A DNA stretch of 64,000 nt, from NCBI GenBank assembly GCA_034766995.1, contig CM068319.1, positions 19,792,422-19,856,421 of the forward strand. The letters are read 5' to 3'. The translations under genes and the position numbers were made by a program. Positions 1 through 11,990 of this stretch are shown piece by piece. This DNA is from Acanthacorydalis orientalis. Lineage: Eukaryota > Arthropoda > Insecta > Megaloptera > Corydalidae. Numbering within the stretch: position 1 is the stretch's first letter; every line of letters starts with the position of its first letter. The notes under the pieces were generated by a model. It did no database searches. It was not told where the DNA came from and saw only the letters and a list, made by a program, of their open reading frames with translations.

Positions 1-921
1 ATGTTTGAATCTGCTACATTTATCTTTTAGTTTTTACTTTTAAATTATTATATGAATATTACATGATCATAAAAATTCTGTTCTATTTCTAATAAGTAAG
101 TACATACTGTAGTCATCTTATATAGTCTTATTGTTACCAATGCAAATATTATGTGCTGTCAGAAAACTTTGTTTATATTTTACAATTCATATGTGAAATT
201 TACTGTTTTCATTGAATTACTTATTTTTGAAAATGAGCACAAATAATTTACATTTTTAGAATTTTATATTTTTTTAATCATATATATATATATTAATAAT
301 ATAATAGTGATTATTTAAGTAATAACAAAAATAGTTTCCAAAATATATGACGAAGCCTCAATTTACTTATAAAACAATTGAGCAATAATTTACAAAATTC
401 AAATGAGCAAATTTTGATTTTTCTTCAAGTACGTTATAGCGAACTCAGTGAGCTTGCTAAATTATATCATAATTGACTGCAAACACATGTACGAATATTA
501 ATTAAAAAAATTTCAAGAAATGGAACATTGATAATATGACGGCTGTTTGGTATGTTAAAAGAGGTGGATCCGTTTTAAACCTCAATTTTTTAATAGCGCA
601 TGTACCAATTTAAAAATAATTTAAGATATCATATCCCAGGATCTAAATATTTGATAAGGCGAATCAATAAATATACACTTTTGGATTGATTAAATAAATG
701 GTTAATATAATAAAATATCATGTAAAAAGACTCTGAGATCATGTAGTGAAACAAATATATATAGTCTTGTTAGTAATACTTAAGACCGGATTTCCTTGTT
801 GAAAAGTAATATATGTTTGGTGGAATTGCATTGAAGCTACCTTTCATAAATTACTATTTATCAGAAAAAAAATAACATTTGAGAAGTATTGTCAGATAGA
901 ACCAAGTGAAGGATGAACCAA

Positions 922-959
922 ATCGTTTCTGTTAACCAGTTTTGGTTAATAGAAACGAT
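922..959. repeat. 17-bp inverted repeat (hairpin)
   Basis: The arm ATCGTTTCTGTTAACCA (922-938) and its near-perfect reverse complement (943-959, one mismatch) are separated by only GTTT. Such a short loop would give a strong stem in DNA or RNA. It is too short for a microRNA precursor and may be a transposon relic. The function is unknown. Confidence 0.8.
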
Positions 960-1545
960 GTTGCCTTTAATCACAACAATGTCAGTTTGCATACTTCCTA
1001 CAAACCCAATCATTCCTATTATCCAGTTACAGCTCCTTTAGAATATATTAGAATAATATCATATAGTGTCAATATAGAGAATGGTGATTTTTATGGTCTT
1101 AAAAATCACATGCCTTCATTCTTTAATAATAAATCTTTCAGATTTTATAATAAAAGCATATGTATACTGCTAAATTATCCAGAAAAACTTATAAATAATA
1201 TTGTAAATTATCTAATCTCTTAAAACAAATTTTTTTGTCCTTAAAAAAAACTATTTCATCAAAAAAATTATTTTTTTTAGTTTTTGATTATTATAATAAT
1301 TTGATATATACATAATAGCAATATTTATAATAAACCGTTAAATCGTATTTTTATTTAATAGAGTTTTTTTTATTTCATTCCTTATTCATAATTCATTATT
1401 TGTGATGGAAAATTTCTGTCTCAAATTAAGAAAAGCATTCCTACAAAAAACTTTAAGATAGAAATATTTTGATGTACAAATTCTGATTCTATCAATGTTT
1501 ATGAGTTTTGCTTTTCGCTTTCAATTTCATGTGTACCATGTATAA

Positions 1546-1556
<11 letters not shown>

Positions 1557-1582
<26 letters not shown>

Positions 1583-1584
1583 AC

Positions 1585-1635
<51 letters not shown>

Positions 1636-1660
1636 AATACATACATATATATATATATAA

Positions 1661-1711
<51 letters not shown>

Positions 1712-1741
1712 TGTGTGTGTGTTCGTGTGTATGTGTGTGCG
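1557..1741. repeat. Long interrupted (TA)n array with a (TG)n tail
   Basis: About 150 bp of TA repeats broken by TTTATA, ACATTTA and AATACATACA interruptions, then GT-rich sequence to 1741. Both strands give spurious Tyr/Ile frames here. Confidence 0.95.
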
Positions 1742-2255
1742 TATAATAGGTAATCTCATCAAATATAAGTCAAATTTACAAAACCGCCATTATTATTTGA
1801 AGATTAAAGTCATAAATTCTAATTGTCTAGAATTTGTAATAATATCTCTATTATTTGAGTTCCATATAAAAAGGTTATAAATCAACAAATTACAAAATAA
1901 ACATTACAGAAGCGTGTTCTTCTTTTCTCTTAAATCGTTTCGTATAGAAAATTTGTACGTGAAAATTTTTATAATAATATTTCATGATTTCAGTCACAAG
2001 ACAATCTAAAAATACATTTGACTCGTTTAAAATATTTATTACATTTTATGCTTATCTTAGTTTACGACTATTTGGCGTCGGTTGTTTGTCCTAGAAAATA
2101 GTTACTTTATACTTATACTACGTACGATAGTAGTATGTATCTCATTATACATGCATGGACATGTATTTTGTATCCAGTAGCGTCTCATATATATGTATTA
2201 TTCGATCTTTCCAAGAAATAAAACAAATTATAAGCAATCGTCACTGTATTGAAAA

Positions 2256-2260
<5 letters not shown>

Positions 2261-2312
<52 letters not shown>
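2261..2312. repeat. (TA)n microsatellite
   Basis: An almost pure TA dinucleotide array of about 52 bp. Confidence 0.95.
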
Positions 2313-2314
<2 letters not shown>

Positions 2315-3138
2315 TCACTTCTTATCTTCATAAAATCTATCTGTTACTTCATTTTAAAAAGAAAACAATACTAGAAATTCTGCTATATGTGGCAATAAAT
2401 TTATTTAATGAAAAAAGTTATCATGTTTGAAGAATACTGAATAGTGGAGCAATAGTTTGTGATTAATATTCATTTGGTTATTTTTTATATATTTTTATTT
2501 AAAATTTCAATATTTATTTGGTCATTTATATAAATTTGTTATGTAGTAAAATTTCTGTAATTCGAATACTCAATAAACTGAGATATTCGATAATTTAACA
2601 ATGCTTTAATTAGATTTTTCTCTCTGCACTTTAAATGCTGTACTTAATAATGTCTTTAAAACATACTAAAATTTTATTTTAGACATAAAATTAGTTCATT
2701 AATCGGATCAAAGACATATTTTATACTGACAATTTATTTATGTATGACAAAAATAAAATAAAATTGAACCATTAATTAAGAATATGTGAAAACAAAAAAA
2801 ATAATTTTTTTGAAAAATAGTTATGGTTTTAAATGAAATTAAATACTTTATTTTTATGTCTTTCGTTTAAAACTTTTATTTATTTAAAAAAATGATGCAA
2901 TTTACAGATCAAACCATTGCCTTTCTACTGTAAAGTGTTTCTAGGAAATTATTTTTCTAAAATAATAAGTCAATGAATAAGTTATAATAATAAAAATATA
3001 TATATTTATTTATTTGTAATAATATTTTATTTACATTTTTTGTAATATATGTATTAACAAGAGTATTTATTATAATTATTTTTTGTCAAAAGTTTAATTC
3101 GAAAATATAATGACACGTATTTATATATACATTCATAC

Positions 3139-3193
<55 letters not shown>

Positions 3194-4436
3194 TGTATAT
3201 ATATAACATCATAAGTTTATCTTGAATTGAAATGATAATAAATATTTAAACTTTTGAAAAATATACCAATAAAACATCAAAATAGAATAAAATGTGATTT
3301 TATTTTAGTTACTGTAGGAAAAAGCATTAATTACGACAAAAAATATTGACCGGTCATAAATTTTAGCCATAAACAATAATAAAAATTAATAACAAGGAAT
3401 TCTACATTAAGACATAAAATATATTGAGTAGTAATAATAATAATATATTTGTTGAAAACCAGAAGTAATTTAGTGCTACCAAATAGTGCAACAGTTCATA
3501 AAATTCATTTGTAAAATAACAATTTATAAGAATAAGTACCTTTACGTGATCAAATAGTCCGCATTATGAATAAAATTCAAATGAAAAATGTATTACGTCG
3601 AGTACTTCAATTTAAGGAAGAATAAGAAGAAAAAGTACTTGGAAAACTTTTATCTATATGATTTTTATTTCAACCAAAAATGTTCTGATAAATGATGCCA
3701 ATTTAGAAAATATCCTCCGTATGAAAAACCATATTTCAAAACAAAAAGAAACGAAAAATGCGTGTAATGGAAACGCGCCAACGTCGGAACGATTAAGTGC
3801 ACTAAACGGTGAGCAGTTCGTGTATCAAATCGATTCTGTTCTTTGGCCGTGAACTGTCTCTTTTTTTCTTCCCTGTGATGTCCGATACAGTAAAAAAATG
3901 ACAAACTTCTTCGATTCACATATTTCATTTTCACTTAAATTCTATAGACACGCCGTTATAAAATATATTACACGTTTGCTGTCATCGCAGATACTATGTT
4001 TTTGTACAAGTATCATTTTTATACTGAACTTTCTTTTTCACAATTGTGAATTTTTGACAAGAAACAAACATTTTTTATGTCTGAACAAATTTCCTTTTGG
4101 TACTCTTGAAAGAGCAATGTACAACTATTGAAAAACACTCAGTATTAAATGATCTAAAGCTTTTTTCTTTTATATTGTATCTGTTACGGTTAGATTTCCA
4201 ATTCGTTCAATTTATAAAAACAGACTACGTTCTTATACTCTGCGTCACAGTAGTTCGTATAGAATTTTACGGTTTACAGTACATTACAGATCGTTTTGAA
4301 ATAAAGTAGTAGTATAGTATTATGTTCACGAGTTTTCACAGAATAGAAAAAAAAACACTTTCACAGATCTTCCCGTCGAATTTTTTAAAATCAATGATAA
4401 TTTATCACTGTGTTTATAATAGATTTTTTAAGAAAA

Positions 4437-5305
4437 TTAGGCGTATACAAGAGGAGCAGCAAACTTAGCGACAGCTGGAGCAGCTGCATAAGCTAATGGA
4501 GCAGCAACTGGAGCAGCTAATCTAGCTGCGTATTGTGGAGCTACAACAGCTGGAGCTGCTACAGCTCTAGCAGCGAGAATAGGTGCTACAACAGCTGCTT
4601 CTTTGTTGACAACAGCGTTGAATCCGTTAATTGGATCAGCAACGTAGTTTACAATACGTCTAGTTCCGTCAGCTTCTAACAAACTGTAGCTTCCACTTAC
4701 AACATCTCCATTACGGACTTCATGTTGGCTCTTAGAATCGCCAGTTAAAGCATCTTCTACACTGTAGCCATATTGGTATTGTGGGTATGAATCGAATTCT
4801 TCTAATCTTGCGGCTACAGCTGGAACTGCAGCTGCAGTGAGTGGGGCAGCAGCTAATACTGGGGCAGCTGCAAGTGGAGCTGCTACAGGAATAGCTCCTG
4901 AACGTACCATAGCTACAAGAGCAGCGAGAAGGAAAAGCTGGAAAAAAACGATTTTATTAATCTTTAAAAATAAATAAATGAATAGAAAACAGAACAAAAA
5001 TGTATATTCAAAAACCTCTAAAAAAACTGGCATAGTAACAAATATATTCAAAGAAACTAAAGTTTATATAAAGAAATATATGAATTAATTTCGCAAATAG
5101 ATAAAATTTTTAAAAAAGCAGATAAAATGATATATAAATAAGAAAATATTTTTCATGACTTCGAAAATTCAGTCTTATATTTATTTTTTGATATTGAATG
5201 TATTTCAAATCATATATATTAAATAATTATTTTAATTGACAACTAATTTAATCCAGTAACATAGGTATCTTAAATTTTGTTCTCCGAATTTATATTTGTA
5301 TTAAA

Positions 5306-5353
<48 letters not shown>

Positions 5354-5713
5354 GAAAATATTTTTCATGACTTCGAAAATTCAGTTTTATATTTATTTTA
5401 TTATATAGAGTGTATTTCAAATTATATATTAAATAATTATTTTAGTTGATATCTTTTAGCAGATTAAATTTAATCCAGTCACATAGGCGTTTTAAATTTT
5501 GTTCTCTGAATTTATATTCATAAATGTAAAATTCTTTAACTGAGGTATATAAATGTAAAATTAAACTTGAATCTTCTCAGAATAGAAAAAATACTTCTTT
5601 TACAGGCAACCAAATCAAACTATTTTATTAATTTCAAAAATTTCGATTCAGTATTCTTCCAAAGTTTTGATTTTTCTTAGAATTTTGTTGTTTACAAATT
5701 GTTTATAAAAAAG

Positions 5714-5752
<39 letters not shown>

Positions 5753-6008
5753 TTTCATATTACTTTTAGACAGTTCTCATATTAATGTTTGAAGTGTCAT
5801 AAAATGTTTGTTTTTTTAAAGTTGACATTTTTGAATAAATATCTACGAAATGACATCTTTAATTTAATATGTTTATACAAAAAATTTACAATTTAGAAAC
5901 TAAAAGCATTTTTTTTATTATGTCTATTATTTTTCTGTACTATCAGAACAATTTAAATTTTTTTCATTAAATTTGTATATGTATATTTTATTCAATTATT
6001 ATTCAACT

Positions 6009-6046
<38 letters not shown>

Positions 6047-7287
6047 ATATTGAAAATTATTTAACGAAAAATATTAATCTATAATTATTTATAAAATATT
6101 TTATTAGCTAAGACAAACTTATCAAAAATAGTAACAAATTCAATTTTATAGTAATTAGTATCCTCTTTTAAATTATCGTTGGATTTTTTGTAAATACTAT
6201 TTATTTTATGATTTATTTTAAATGGAATTGAATATTAATATTTATCTTTTAAAAATAATAAAAAAAAATGATTTTAATTTGATTGAACTTCAATTAATCT
6301 ACTCCGATATTTCTGTTTTATTAGTTTATAAACTACGCTATATAAACACGATTTGTAAAATCAATTTTCATATCAAATTAAACTATAAATTCAACTTTTA
6401 ATTTGAAAAGTTTTAATTATTGAATAATAAAGTATGAATTTGATTTTATCAGAACTGTATGTTTGATTAAAAGATATCTATACGTTTTAGTTGTTTTATT
6501 CATTTCAAAAATAAATATTATTGAAATTATTATCTGAAATATTCGACGTATTTAAAGAGTACTTCAGTGTATTTAAAGAGAATACAAAATCAAAACTTAA
6601 GTTCCATTTCATTAAACGAATTCAACAAACATAAGTAAAAAAAATATTTTTTTTTGTAGAAATAAACATTACTTAAATAAGAAAGGATTATAGAACTTCA
6701 ATATATTTCTTAAAATTTTATATTAAACTTAAATGCTTGATTATCAAGTATTATGGTATTGTTTAATAATATACTTTAAATTAAGAGAGCTTTTTCAGAA
6801 CATGTATTTAATGTACAAAATTTTAAACCTATAGCATTAATACACATGTCAAAAAAATTATCAAAAATCGTACTACTTGTCGAATGGCAAACTTTTGTAA
6901 GCCTCTTAAATGTTTTAACATTTAACAACTAAAGAAAGTCTTAAAATTTATTAAGAAAATACAAATGTCCAAATATAATTAATAATTTTTAAATTATTAA
7001 TTTTTAAATCAAAAATATATTTTCTTTTATAAAAAGGAAAATTTTCAAATTCGATTTCATTTTTTTTTTGATAAACTAGTAAATAAATACTAACTTTTGA
7101 ATATCTTTTTGTCAAGTTAAATTTCATTCTTTTTAGAAAAACAGCACAACAGTTATAAAATACACATGTCTTTACTTTCACTCAAATCACTATTAAAAAC
7201 GAAATTGTTCGTTTTGATAAGTATTTGTAATAGTTTCATTTCATAATTATTTGAAAAAAATGAAGAAAAACATACCTTGAAAGCCAT
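4437..7287 (-). CDS. RR-2 cuticular protein, two exons
   Basis: Structural cuticle protein predicted to be secreted by epidermal cells and to bind chitin. Exon 1 (7276-7287) encodes only MAFK and ends in a GTATG donor. Exon 2 (4437-4937) follows a pyrimidine-rich CAG acceptor and runs to TAA at 4437-4439. Both junctions are phase 0, giving 170 residues. Residues 1-18 are a signal peptide (hydrophobic [10 protein letters not shown]). Residues 19-48 are an Ala/Pro/Val-rich low-complexity arm. Residues about 55-116 are the extended Rebers-Riddiford RR-2 consensus ([17 protein letters not shown], then [21 protein letters not shown], then GFNAVVNKE). Residues 117-170 are Ala-rich with AAP and PLAY/PLVYA repeats. 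The 4-codon first exon with a long intron inside the signal peptide is the usual layout of this family. A longer frame running 5' from exon 2 to 5051 is intron read-through. No clear AATAAA was found downstream. Family assignment is secure; the orthologue is not named. Confidence 0.95.
4938..7275 (-). other. Intron of the cuticle protein gene
   Basis: A 2,338-bp AT-rich intron inside the signal-peptide coding sequence. It has a GTATG donor at 7275 and a pyrimidine-rich CAG acceptor ending at 4938. It holds a tandem duplication (5142-5520) and TA arrays at 5308-5347, 5720-5749 and 6011-6043. No further exon is visible. Confidence 0.85.
5142..5520. repeat. Tandem duplication inside the cuticle gene intron, copies separated by a TA array
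   Basis: Copy 1 (about 5142-5300) and copy 2 (about 5354-5520) share the same order of segments: GAAAATATTTTTCATGACTT, then CGAAAATTCAGT, then GTATTTCAAAT, then TTAAATAATTATTTTA, then TTTAATCCAGT, then AAATTTTGTTCTC. The copies differ by scattered substitutions and a short indel. A (TA)n array lies exactly between them (5308-5347). Confidence 0.85.
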
Positions 7288-7353
7288 TGTTAAACTGGTT
7301 GTAAAGTAATTTTTTGTTTAGTTATTTAAACTTGAACTGATCGAAGAAGATCA

Positions 7354-7390
7354 ACTGATACTGTGATCGGTTCCAATTCCAGTTTATATA
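7354..7390 (-). promoter_or_regulatory. Core promoter of the cuticle protein gene (TATA + initiator)
   Basis: On the minus strand TATATAAA occupies 7390-7383. The arthropod initiator TCAGT follows at 7358-7354, placing the likely start A at 7356. The TATA to start distance (about 32-34 nt) is right for RNA polymerase II. The predicted 5' leader is about 69 nt before the ATG at 7287. This supports the MAFK start. Confidence 0.8.
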
Positions 7391-7514
7391 CGCACTTAAT
7401 TTTGCAATAAACTTTATTGTCCAATCGTACATATTGATGTAAATTAGATTGCTACAATTTGGCAACAATCCCGTAACGTAATGAAGACGACGTTGTTATT
7501 GTCATCGTCTATAG

Positions 7515-7550
7515 AAAAATGACGTAAAGGTCGCTGGTATTACGTCGTAT
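7515..7550. promoter_or_regulatory. Cluster of ACGT/CRE-like sites and a nuclear-receptor half site
   Basis: About 160-190 bp upstream of the cuticle gene start, TGACGTAA (7520-7527) overlaps AAAGGTCG (7526-7533), and TTACGTCG follows (7540-7547). More ACGT cores lie near 7480-7500. TGACGTAA resembles a CREB/ATF site and AAGGTCG a monomeric nuclear-receptor (FTZ-F1/E75 type) site. Ecdysone-cascade receptors are known regulators of insect cuticle genes. Function here is inference from position and motif only. Confidence 0.3.
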
Positions 7551-8039
7551 GGTATTGGACAACTATTGACATTTGTAACTTTCTTTTACCAAACATTGAT
7601 TGATTTTTTCTCTTATTAGTATTTATTTGGAGCAATAAATGTTTACTATGTATGAAATGATTAGAAAAAAAGTAATCTAAATGCGTGACATACTTTCTTC
7701 AATTTGATTCTTTGAATTTTTATTTTCTTAGAACTGTTTTTCTTCACAGAATATTTTTTATAATATTTTTTTGTGATTCTCTTGTGTCCTTTTAAAATGA
7801 AAAGTAAAGGATATGAGTTTTTATAACTTTATATATATATATATATATATATTCATATATTTTAATACATGGAATGAAATCATATGAAAAAGATTGAGAT
7901 TTCGCTTTTTCTAATAGATTTATTTTGTTTTTTTTTCTAAACAAAGTTTAAATCTATTATCGAATTTACGCTATAATCCCTTTCACCAACAAAAATATTT
8001 TCCATCCACAAAACACAAACGACCAAATTGAGCCTAAGA

Positions 8040-8520
8040 TAGATTCAAAATTGAATTTATCGTGGAGCGTCCTTCTTTCACATAAATTCAGCGGTCGTAT
8101 CCTTTGGCCGCTTTAAGAAGTGCGAAAAACGTAACATCGTCGTTTCCAACAAACCGACCGAGCTCTTTTTTCTGACACGTGTTAGTGTTAATCCTTTGCA
8201 CGAAGAACCCTAACACGTCGGCTAGTGCGTATATAGTAAGATATGTAGGTTGGTAGGTAGGTAGGTTGACTAGATAGCCTTTCGTTCGAGTCTTGTCTAC
8301 GGAAAGCTTTCGCTCCGCACTGAATTCTTTGTCGTCACATCCTACATCCCAATTTCGTTTTGTGCGTGGCTGCAACGTCCCATTCCCATTTAATTGGCGC
8401 AATTTTGTGTCCCTCGGTGAATTTATAGTAGAGAACACATGTGTGCTTGGATTCTCGAATATCTTCCTTTCTATTCTTGTTTCTTTGTTCTGTTTTTTAG
8501 CTTTAACATACAGGTTTCTT
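8040..8520. promoter_or_regulatory. Higher-GC, CpG-containing island, possible cis-regulatory DNA
   Basis: The island stands out from its AT-rich surroundings by many CpGs and the absence of microsatellite, apart from a short GGTA-type tetranucleotide run (8245-8269). Open frames on both strands (minus 8088-8438, plus 8293-8526) resemble no protein I know and lack splice-site support, so I treat the block as non-coding. It lies about 0.7-1.2 kb upstream of the cuticle gene start and could hold its enhancer. Confidence 0.3.
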
Positions 8521-9237
8521 AATTAAAATAATAAAAAAATTAGATTTCGTTAAAGGTCTGTATATGCGTACACACATACTCTTATAGAGGAAAGTTACTT
8601 AATAATAATAATAAGGTAGTTATATATATATATATATATATAATAAATATATTTGCTTTGTTTTAAATTATAAACAAATCAAAATAAACTGAGTAATACA
8701 TGCAGCAAAGAAAACTCAATAAATTGATTATGTTTTGTAATCAAAAAATAAAATATTTTAAAACATTTTACCAAGCTGTTTCTAAATGAAATACGAAGGA
8801 ATTAAACTTTAATTAATCTTTGTCTTATGATTATTGTATTGGAATATTTTCATTAAATTATTCAATTCTATTTCGAAAGGAATAAAATTTAAAATCTTTA
8901 GTTTTGAGTTATATATATATATATATATATATTATTCATGTATGTATGTATAAATATTTAAAATCAATCTGTCAAAATTGGAAATATAATGATATAAATA
9001 GGTTTGTTTCAAATAATAATAAAATAAAATTTAAAGATAAGATGAAGTTTTATTTCGTTAAATTTTTTTTATATAAAAATAACCTTAACTTTCTTTCAAT
9101 CACTAGCTTTTTTAAAACAATTGTGTTGTTTTCTTATATATCATGGGTTATGATTGTTGTGTGTAATTCCTCAAAATCATGTATTAGTAGGTTTCTTCTA
9201 CGATTGATTTTAATTTTCTTCATCTTCAGATAGATTT

Positions 9238-9299
9238 TGAGTTCATTATCTACCTGAGGATGACAAAAGTTGATATCGCTTGTAGTAAAAATGAACTCA
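9238..9299. repeat. 10-bp perfect inverted repeat around a GAGGATGACA-containing loop
   Basis: TGAGTTCATT (9238-9247) is exactly complementary to AATGAACTCA (9290-9299). The 42-nt loop contains CCTGAGGATGACAAAAG and GATATCG. This loop vaguely resembles conserved 3'-UTR or terminal motifs of some insect retroelements, but no neighbouring coding remnant supports that. Confidence 0.6.
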
Positions 9300-10711
9300 T
9301 ATATAACTTGCAAGTATCAAATAGAATAATAATTGTTTTTATTTTTTTACACATATTAATTAGTTTTTTCTATTACAGGTGAGTTTCTGGTCAAATATTT
9401 TTACTCATGAGCAGTTTGTAAGTACAATTCATGTCATTAAACTATATGTCTACATTTTTTCAATAAAATTTTATATAAAAACTATAAAATTTGAAATTAA
9501 TAACACAGAAAATTTTGATTTGATTGTTTTTAGGGTTAAAATAAATAAATTTATTATTTTACTTTGAACAAATATTTATTAATTTTTTTTATATATTTGA
9601 TATTTTTTATAAAATTTCTGAAATTTTAATTTAGTTTACTTTTAGTTTCATTAAATATTTATCTAATTAACTTAAAAAAAACATTTAACTAGATGATAGT
9701 ACAAGCTGTGTATTTAATTTAAAACGAACTACACTATTTGTTCAGGCAGTTAGTTTTTCTTATTAATTCTTCTAAGTTAAATTAAAAATAAGATTTAATT
9801 TACTGAATTAAAGTATTATTTTATTTTTTTTACTGAAAATAAAGAAGTTACTTTATTCAAAACTTAATACATTTTAATTTAAAAAAAATATTAAATCAAC
9901 TCAACTTTTAAAAACACTTTTAAAAAGTCATGATTTAATTAATCAATTGAATAGTTACTTTTTCAGTATTTGTGTTTTTAAATAGAGAATATGAAATTAA
10001 TTAATATTCTTTCTATACATTTTATTTAGAAATATTTACCAAAAAATACTTTATATTTTTATTATAAAAATTTACAAAATAATATTTACATATAAATATA
10101 TTTTTTATATGAATATTATTAAAAGAATAAATTTATCAACTGATTTTTTTACCAGTTACCTATTTATTTTAAAACACATCTGTATTGCTAAGAAAAGGTG
10201 TACGATCGTAAAAAGAATGCAAATATTTTCAAACAGAAAAATTCATACACAGTTTAGTGACGCAGGACATCTTTCAAATATAATCCAGTTCTCGTTTTAT
10301 GCGTTATGCGGTAGCAAACCAAATGTTTTTCCATGAAAAATAAAATAATCCTTACAAACATCCCCGGCCTGAGAAAGTGGTAGATAAATATCCGTGCTTC
10401 TCCAAACATATATACGCATTTAGTCCTAGAAAGACATCGGCATATATCTACAGAGATTTTCTTTGGACAGATACGTTAGTAACTGTCACGAAATAGGGAA
10501 CACTGAAATACTGACATCATATTTCTTTTTTTATTACTAACGACAAATGATCATTATAAGATTATTATAATATTAAAATGTATGATCATAAATCAGGAAA
10601 TTCATTTCGGACAGTGTGTTATTTTTTCATTTACACTTTATATTCTGAAAATAATTTAAAAAGTAGGACAATCACTACTCTAAAATATTTTATCACGTTG
10701 AGCTCAAAAAT

Positions 10712-10766
<55 letters not shown>

Positions 10767-11392
10767 GTAAATAAAATATAATATTGTTTAGTTAAGGCAT
10801 TAAAATATTAAATTTTAAATATATTGTACAAGTATTTGTGAAGTGTGTTCTTATTTTTTGAAATTCTTTTAGATTTCTATTACTTATAGTCATTATAATT
10901 GATCTATGAACCCCATTCATTGTTTAAATTTTAAATTTTTCAATAAACTGACTTATAAACATCAGATTTATGTAAGAATAAATGTAAATGTTCTAATAAT
11001 ATCATTCATATCCGCACTAGAAGTAATGATTATAAAACATACTTGGTATGAAGGGATACGCACAAAAATTTTGTAAGTAAAATATGTTTTCATTTATATT
11101 AAATTTATATATATTTTTTCATAGATCAAAGAAAGATACTTTCGTTAACACTTACTCTTCAATTTATAAAAAAAAATATTAAATTGTTTGTGGCAAAATA
11201 ATATATAAATATGTATTTAAATAAAACAGTTTTGTGAACAAGAAATATTTTTTATGAATATGACAAAAACCTATCTCAAAACACAATCATATCTCAAATA
11301 ACTTGAAGTACATTAACCAATATGTCAAATATTCTTACAACATTGCATTTGTTAGACAAAACAGCTCGAATTGATTCCTTCATAGAATCTAA

Positions 11393-11871
11393 TAGGTTGA
11401 TAGAAAAATAATTGCGGTTTATTAACATTCAAATTCATATTCATTTATAGCTTTTTTCATTTTTCTAGCTGTTTTAAGTGGTCCAGAAATATTGTATGAC
11501 TAATGCCTTACTTTTGTACAAGCTCTTGAATTGTTGTATGTTGCTATAATTCAACTATCGCATTCATTTGGTCGTTATGAAGTCAAGAAGGACGCCCGTG
11601 AACTTTTTTATCTTCAAGGCTTTCATTCCCAGAACGAAATTTCTGGAACTACCATTGGACTGTACATTCTTTAACAGTTTACCAACACCAAAAATTCTCT
11701 TATTTCGTTTTTTTAGATTTTTAATTCAATACCCCACTATGAATCATAAAATCATGAAAAATGCGCTTTGAAATGATATTAACATGATCATTATGAAATG
11801 ATACTTTCATTAAAGAAAATTAAGGTTAGAGTTCAGAAAATAAAAACCGCAATTATTTTCCTACCAGTCTA
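11393..11871 (-). mobile_element. Internally deleted cecropia-type mariner with intact TIRs and TA target-site duplication
   Basis: A 475-bp element (11395-11869) flanked by TA at 11393-11394 and 11870-11871. The terminal inverted repeats both carry AAAATAATTGCGG. The outer bases GGTTGATAG (left) and GACTGGTAG (right, reverse complement) match the TIR of cecropia-subfamily mariners such as human Hsmar1. Only the N-terminal DNA-binding part of the transposase is left; the catalytic two thirds are missing. It is therefore a non-autonomous, MITE-like derivative. Confidence 0.88.
11455..11735 (-). pseudogene. Mariner transposase N-terminal fragment (helix-turn-helix region)
   Basis: Read on the minus strand, the remnant contains FQKFRSGNESLEDKK followed by HGRPS, the linker between the two helix-turn-helix units of mariner transposases. 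Next comes a segment like IQELVQKLGISHTIF and DHLKQLEK, the second unit. In-frame stops are present (for example where the conserved WWFQKF motif reads W-stop-FQKF). The catalytic domain (TGDEKW, HDN and SDY motifs) is absent. It is not functional. Confidence 0.85.
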
Positions 11872-11872
11872 A

Positions 11873-11940
11873 TAATTTTTTAACGTTTTTGAAAATGAAC
11901 GTTAGTTTGTTAGACATATATACCTGCAAAATTGCCTTCT

Positions 11941-11990
<50 letters not shown>

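Larger units (their letters stand above)
1..4436. other. Non-coding AT-rich DNA left of the cuticle gene
   Basis: No coding sequence recognised. TA arrays lie at about 1557-1708 (interrupted, followed by a TG-rich tract to 1741), 2261-2312 and 3144-3205. The stretch 3740-3900 is less repetitive and contains several CpGs, but neither strand gives a convincing frame. Confidence 0.7.
7551..11392. other. Non-coding stretch upstream of the cuticle gene
   Basis: TA arrays lie at 7831-7852, 8621-8642, 8911-8932 and 10722-10760. A higher-complexity block covers about 8040-8520, and an inverted repeat lies at 9238-9299. The 10,250-10,520 interval is also less AT-rich but has no recognisable coding potential. 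Confidence 0.65.

Noticed and set aside
1499..1880. Open frames made of alternating Tyr/Ile on both strands, also at many other loci (for example 30070-30312, 56556-56852, 61284-61499)
   Set aside because: They are direct translations of (TA)n, which is stop-free in all frames (TAT/ATA). There is no coding evidence.
4938..5051. N-terminal extension of the cuticle protein frame by 38 codons
   Set aside because: It is intron sequence. A consensus acceptor at 4938 and the upstream MAFK exon with TATA and initiator give a standard signal peptide instead.
8088..8526. Overlapping open frames on both strands
   Set aside because: Equal openness on both strands of a locally GC-richer block is expected by chance. 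No protein family is recognised.
9248..9289. Hammerhead ribozyme in the loop of the 9.24 kb inverted repeat
   Set aside because: CTGAGGATG only loosely resembles CTGATGA, and the GAAA core and required helices are missing.
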